Shown: one piece after another, positions 60,913-64,000 of the stretch
Numbering within the stretch: position 1 is the stretch's first letter
Layout: every line of letters begins with the position of its first letter
Source: Sphaerosporella brunnea
Taxonomy: Eukaryota > Ascomycota > Pezizomycetes > Pezizales > Pyronemataceae
Assembly (NCBI GenBank): GCA_008704415.1
Contig: VXIS01000202.1
Span: 24,300 to 88,299, forward strand
DNA length: 64,000 nt
Direction of reading: 5' to 3'
Notes under the pieces: generated by a model
Told to the model about the DNA's origin: nothing
The model's input: only the letters and a program-made list of their open reading frames with translations
Database searches by the model: none
Made by a program: the position numbers and the translations under genes

Positions 60913-62571
60913 ATGGCGAACGGCATGCAGGCCTACAACGGCAACACCAACGGTGCACGAAACTCCCCAACTCCCTTCATCAAGAACGAACCCCAAGACG
61001 ACACAGCAAGGTTTCAGAGCTTCAGCCAGCACCCCGATGCATACAGCATGTCTGCGAATCCGCACTTCCAGACACAGCACGGCGGTTTTTCTGATGCAGA
61101 CTTCGGTGGCAACGACAGTGTCGATCCGTCGCAGTTGACGGTGCAGACTGGAGGATTTAATTTCCCCGCATACTCCAGCAGTCAAGGAGGCCTTGGGTTT
61201 ATGAACGGTGGAGGTGCATTGAGTATTGGCGACGATGATTTGCGCGCCGGTCTCCAGGAGGATTTCCTTGACGGGTTGGAGTCAGGCGACACCCGAGAAA
61301 ACGGCCAGGACGTGTTCTCATACAATGAATTGAATAGACACCGCAAGAACGGCAACGGGGTACCAACCAGTCAGAGCTACTCCCACACGCCAGAAAATCC
61401 GCCTGCAGGCTCTCCATTTATTCGCGGCTTCCCCCAAGATCAATACCAACGGCTATACAAAGGCCCAGGGGACTCGCCGTCGTCTTACCAACAATCACCA
61501 CTCATCGGCTCAGGATCCACGGGTCATTTCGATGGCTTCATGGCTCACAAGCGAAAGGATGGACCTGGACGGTCAGAGAGAAGCCCATCCGCGATGTCTC
61601 CTCGCACACCAAACACCCCCGGCCTCCACGGGCTCTCCATCGTCGGCGCAGAGTCCATGAGTCTTCCGGGTCAGCCTATTCACATGAGACACCAGAAGAC
61701 CTTATCGAACCCTTGGGATGCCACTCCTGGATCCTCATACCTGGATTCTCCTCTATCATCTCCGGGCATCCATATACACGCCTCGATACCGGAAGTCTTC
61801 AAGGGCAAAGGCGCTTCTCTTCCTGCTAAGGTAGATCACATGTCTGGCAACTCTCAAGAAGCCAAGAAACGACGCCGCCGCGAGAGCCACAACTTGGTAG
61901 AGCGAAGGCGACGGGACAACATCAACGAGCGGATCCAGGATCTGGCCCAGCTCGTGCCGCATCATCGATTGGAGGACGAAAAGGTGCGCAAGCAGCTTCT
62001 TAACAGTGGTTCGCTATCGCCGACCGCCGGCGCTAGCGGCAGTCCCCCACGGGCCACATCCATGCTGGCGGTAGGCCCTGGCGGCGTAGGCCGAAGAGCG
62101 GTTGCCTCGACTGGTCTCACGGGCGAGGAAAAGGACAAGGGCCCGAACAAGGGCGATATCCTGAACGGAGCTGTCGGCTGGACCAGAGATCTCATGTGGG
62201 CCATGCAGGTCAAACTGGAGCAGGAGAAACAGGTTCGAGAACTAGTAGAGAGCCTAGGCAGAACCTATCCTTTTGAGCAGAGCGAGGCGGAGCGGCGCAT
62301 GGCATCCGAGCTTGATGCGGCCATCGCGAAGGCGAAGCGGGAAAACCACAACTTTGGTTACTCTCGTGCTCCAGGCACAGGTTTGCGGGTACCGGGATTC
62401 ACGGACTACGCTGGTCAGCCATTACACGGGGATGGATCTGACCGCGTCAGCCCTGCGACATCGTCTGGAAAGTCGATGCAGAGTGGATCATCTCGGGGAA
62501 CACCACAGAAGTATTGGAACGATGGGATAGTACTCAAGGAGGAGGAAGAGGAGTACATGGATATGTCATGA
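60913..62571 (+). CDS. bHLH transcription factor, right copy
   Basis: Mirror copy of 56546-58204 with an identical predicted protein (552 aa). The same basic region, long loop and C-terminus (KEEEEEYMDMS) are present, with the leader of the right arm upstream. If the palindrome is an artefact this gene does not exist as a second locus. If it is real, the two genes are divergently oriented from a shared palindromic centre about 2.7 kb wide, start to start. Confidence 0.6.
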   Translation: MANGMQAYNGNTNGARNSPTPFIKNEPQDDTARFQSFSQHPDAYSMSANPHFQTQHGGFSDADFGGNDSVDPSQLTVQTGGFNFPAYSSSQGGLGFMNGGGALSIGDDDLRAGLQEDFLDGLESGDTRENGQDVFSYNELNRHRKNGNGVPTSQSYSHTPENPPAGSPFIRGFPQDQYQRLYKGPGDSPSSYQQSPLIGSGSTGHFDGFMAHKRKDGPGRSERSPSAMSPRTPNTPGLHGLSIVGAESMSLPGQPIHMRHQKTLSNPWDATPGSSYLDSPLSSPGIHIHASIPEVFKGKGASLPAKVDHMSGNSQEAKKRRRRESHNLVERRRRDNINERIQDLAQLVPHHRLEDEKVRKQLLNSGSLSPTAGASGSPPRATSMLAVGPGGVGRRAVASTGLTGEEKDKGPNKGDILNGAVGWTRDLMWAMQVKLEQEKQVRELVESLGRTYPFEQSEAERRMASELDAAIAKAKRENHNFGYSRAPGTGLRVPGFTDYAGQPLHGDGSDRVSPATSSGKSMQSGSSRGTPQKYWNDGIVLKEEEEEYMDMS

Positions 62572-63645
62572 TCGCCGATCGCAACGGCCAGAAACGGACA
62601 GCAACCCTTGATGAAATTGGACGGAACTATGCGAAGATTTTTGAATGTGTGTTTTCCAGGAGTCCTTCTTTCATGCAGCAACACTAGAAGGAAATTGCAC
62701 TGGATTTGACTCCGGAGTTCACTTTGGAGCCTTTTTTTTTTATGATCGATATTTTTTTTCTTTTTCTATTTTTCTATTTATTTTTTATTTTTATTTTTTT
62801 TTTGGGAAAGGCGCACGGATGGAGGATTGCGTTTTTTCTGGAGTTGTATTGCTTTTTTTCCCCCCTTGATTACTCTTCACCTCGGCATGGAAACCTCTCC
62901 TTCCTGTCTTGTTTTTCCCTTCATTCTTACATCAAATGTGTTCCTTGCATGTTGCTCGGTTGATGTTTTTGTTACGCTGCTGCGCTTGTTCGTGTTTGTG
63001 ATATGATGATTTTTTTTTGTTCTACGCATGTTTGCTTTCTTGTGTATATTTTTTTTTGTCTCCAACAACTAGCAGCTCGCCTTTTGGCGTGTTTTATGGT
63101 ATCTGTCTACGTTCTAATGGGAAGGGTTGCTTTTTGCTTTGTTTACTTTGTTTTGGAGTTTTTCCCCGGGTTTTGCTTTGCTTTTTCCTCCTTCCATGAT
63201 TCCATCACGATGCGCGACGACATACCATATCAGATCCTGTGTCAATCTTTTTTTTCCTTTTTGTTGCCACAGTTTTTGCTTTTTGTTTGCGTGCGTGCAT
63301 TGTGTTTTTTTGTTCTTTTTTTGCTTTTGGAGGAGAGGGGGTAATTGGAATATGATATTCCACTGTACAGGCTTGTGATGTGCCTTGTGATGATGCTTGA
63401 AAACGTGAATCATAAACCAAACCCGAACCAAACTGTATCTACAAAAGGTATCCCAGGAAACCGCGCACCGCTCAACTCCCTCACTACACATAAGCCCATG
63501 GTACTCCGAGCTCAAACCCTCGCCATCGCCACCGCAAGCACCCCACACCATCAACATGGCCACACCAAGGACCGCACACGCCATCCTCCAGCCGTCGCCG
63601 GCCGAGAGGCCAGAAGAAATGCCCCACGATTTTCCGGCCATATAG
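62572..63645. other. Right-arm copy of the converging 3' UTR region
   Basis: T-rich mirror of 55482-56545 with scattered small indels, mainly in or beside homopolymers. No gene. Confidence 0.5.
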
Positions 63646-64000
63646 TCATGGAACGGCCAGCAGCCACAGTTTGCGCTCCTCCACGACCAGCGGGCGGAAC
63701 GAGCTCGTCGGCGTCCTCCGTCGCCGAGCGCCGCTTCCAGCACCAGTTCCCACACGGCGTCCGAAGCTGCGAACGACGTCCTCCAGCTCGCGCCGCCACA
63801 GCGTACCGGTCCGCCGTAAAAGCTACGGTGACGGCGCCGTCTTCTTCTTCTGAGGCCTTGGGAAGCTGGCGATGTAGGTTATTCCCAGCTGCGACTCGGC
63901 CGTGACGGTGTTTACTGCTGCCGCCACGCTGCTGCCGCTGGGCATGCTGCTGCTGCCGCTGAAGGAGACCATTGTGCCTGGCTGCGGGGAATCTACGGGT
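63646..64000 (-). pseudogene. Frameshifted copy of the acyltransferase 3' end
   Basis: Inverse copy of 55130-55481, cut by the window end. Relative to the left copy it has several +1 events (for example in GACCAGCG, CCTCCGTCG, GCGTCCGAAG and GGTCCGCCG) and one -1 event in a G run. These shift the frame repeatedly, so the C-terminal lobe cannot be read through. The changes are all small, homopolymer-like and clustered, which fits sequencing error as well as decay. Confidence 0.75.

Larger units (their letters stand above)
59599..64000. repeat. Right arm of the giant palindrome
   Basis: Inverted copy of 55130-59533. Matches are near perfect from 59599 to about 62570, apart from the shortened homopolymer near 59970. 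Single-base insertions and deletions become frequent after about 62800 and dense beyond 63500. Confidence 0.95.

Overview
This window is nuclear DNA of a filamentous ascomycete (Pezizomycotina). The evidence is the many 50-80 nt GT-AG introns, several with CTRAC-like branch sites. Compact housekeeping genes alternate with long gene-poor stretches around transcription factors. Fungal markers include PEX20, a Whi2-type BTB protein, Zn(II)2Cys6 and bHLH regulators and a fungal-type Tim44. No ribosomal RNA, CRISPR array or convincing tRNA was seen. Genus cannot be set from the sequence alone. Protein functions rest on recognised motifs and remembered family alignments, not on database searches. 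Most exon joins were checked for reading phase.

Layout. Positions 1-16 kb hold housekeeping genes: PRE10 (cut by the window start), IDH1, BUD23, a class I alpha-1,2-mannosidase, mitochondrial uS13, a stomatin-like protein, mitochondrial uL10, CK2 beta and RPC25. At 16.7-19.1 kb lie three small zinc-finger genes on the minus strand. CWF19 follows at 22-24 kb. The stretch 24.2-38.0 kb is gene-poor: one Zn2Cys6 regulator with a very long upstream region, microsatellites, and a decayed hAT transposase tail. At 38-55.5 kb the density rises again: TIM44, a small spliced gene boxed between 59-bp inverted repeats, TBCE, a four-helix membrane protein, a small basic protein, OLA1, a hydroxyacid reductase, PEX20, WHI2 and a divergent carnitine-acyltransferase-fold protein.

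The last 9 kb are a giant palindrome. Positions 55130-59533 are repeated in reverse at 59599-64000 around a 65-nt unique spacer. This gives two bHLH genes that share one protein sequence and a second, frameshifted end of the acyltransferase gene. The arms are essentially identical near the centre, but single-base indels accumulate toward the window end. An assembly or library fold-back is therefore as likely as a real inverted duplication.

How the genes relate: there is no metabolic cluster. Shared themes are mitochondrial function (IDH1, uS13m, SLP2, uL10m, TIM44), RNA processing and translation (BUD23, RPC25, CWF19, U1-type zinc finger, OLA1) and regulation (CK2 beta, Whi2, two transcription factors). 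The most unusual structures are the giant palindrome, the 866-bp cassette with 59-bp terminal inverted repeats at 40.07-40.93 kb, a 189-bp fold-back at 12.83-13.02 kb, and the pair of RanBP2-type zinc-finger microproteins.
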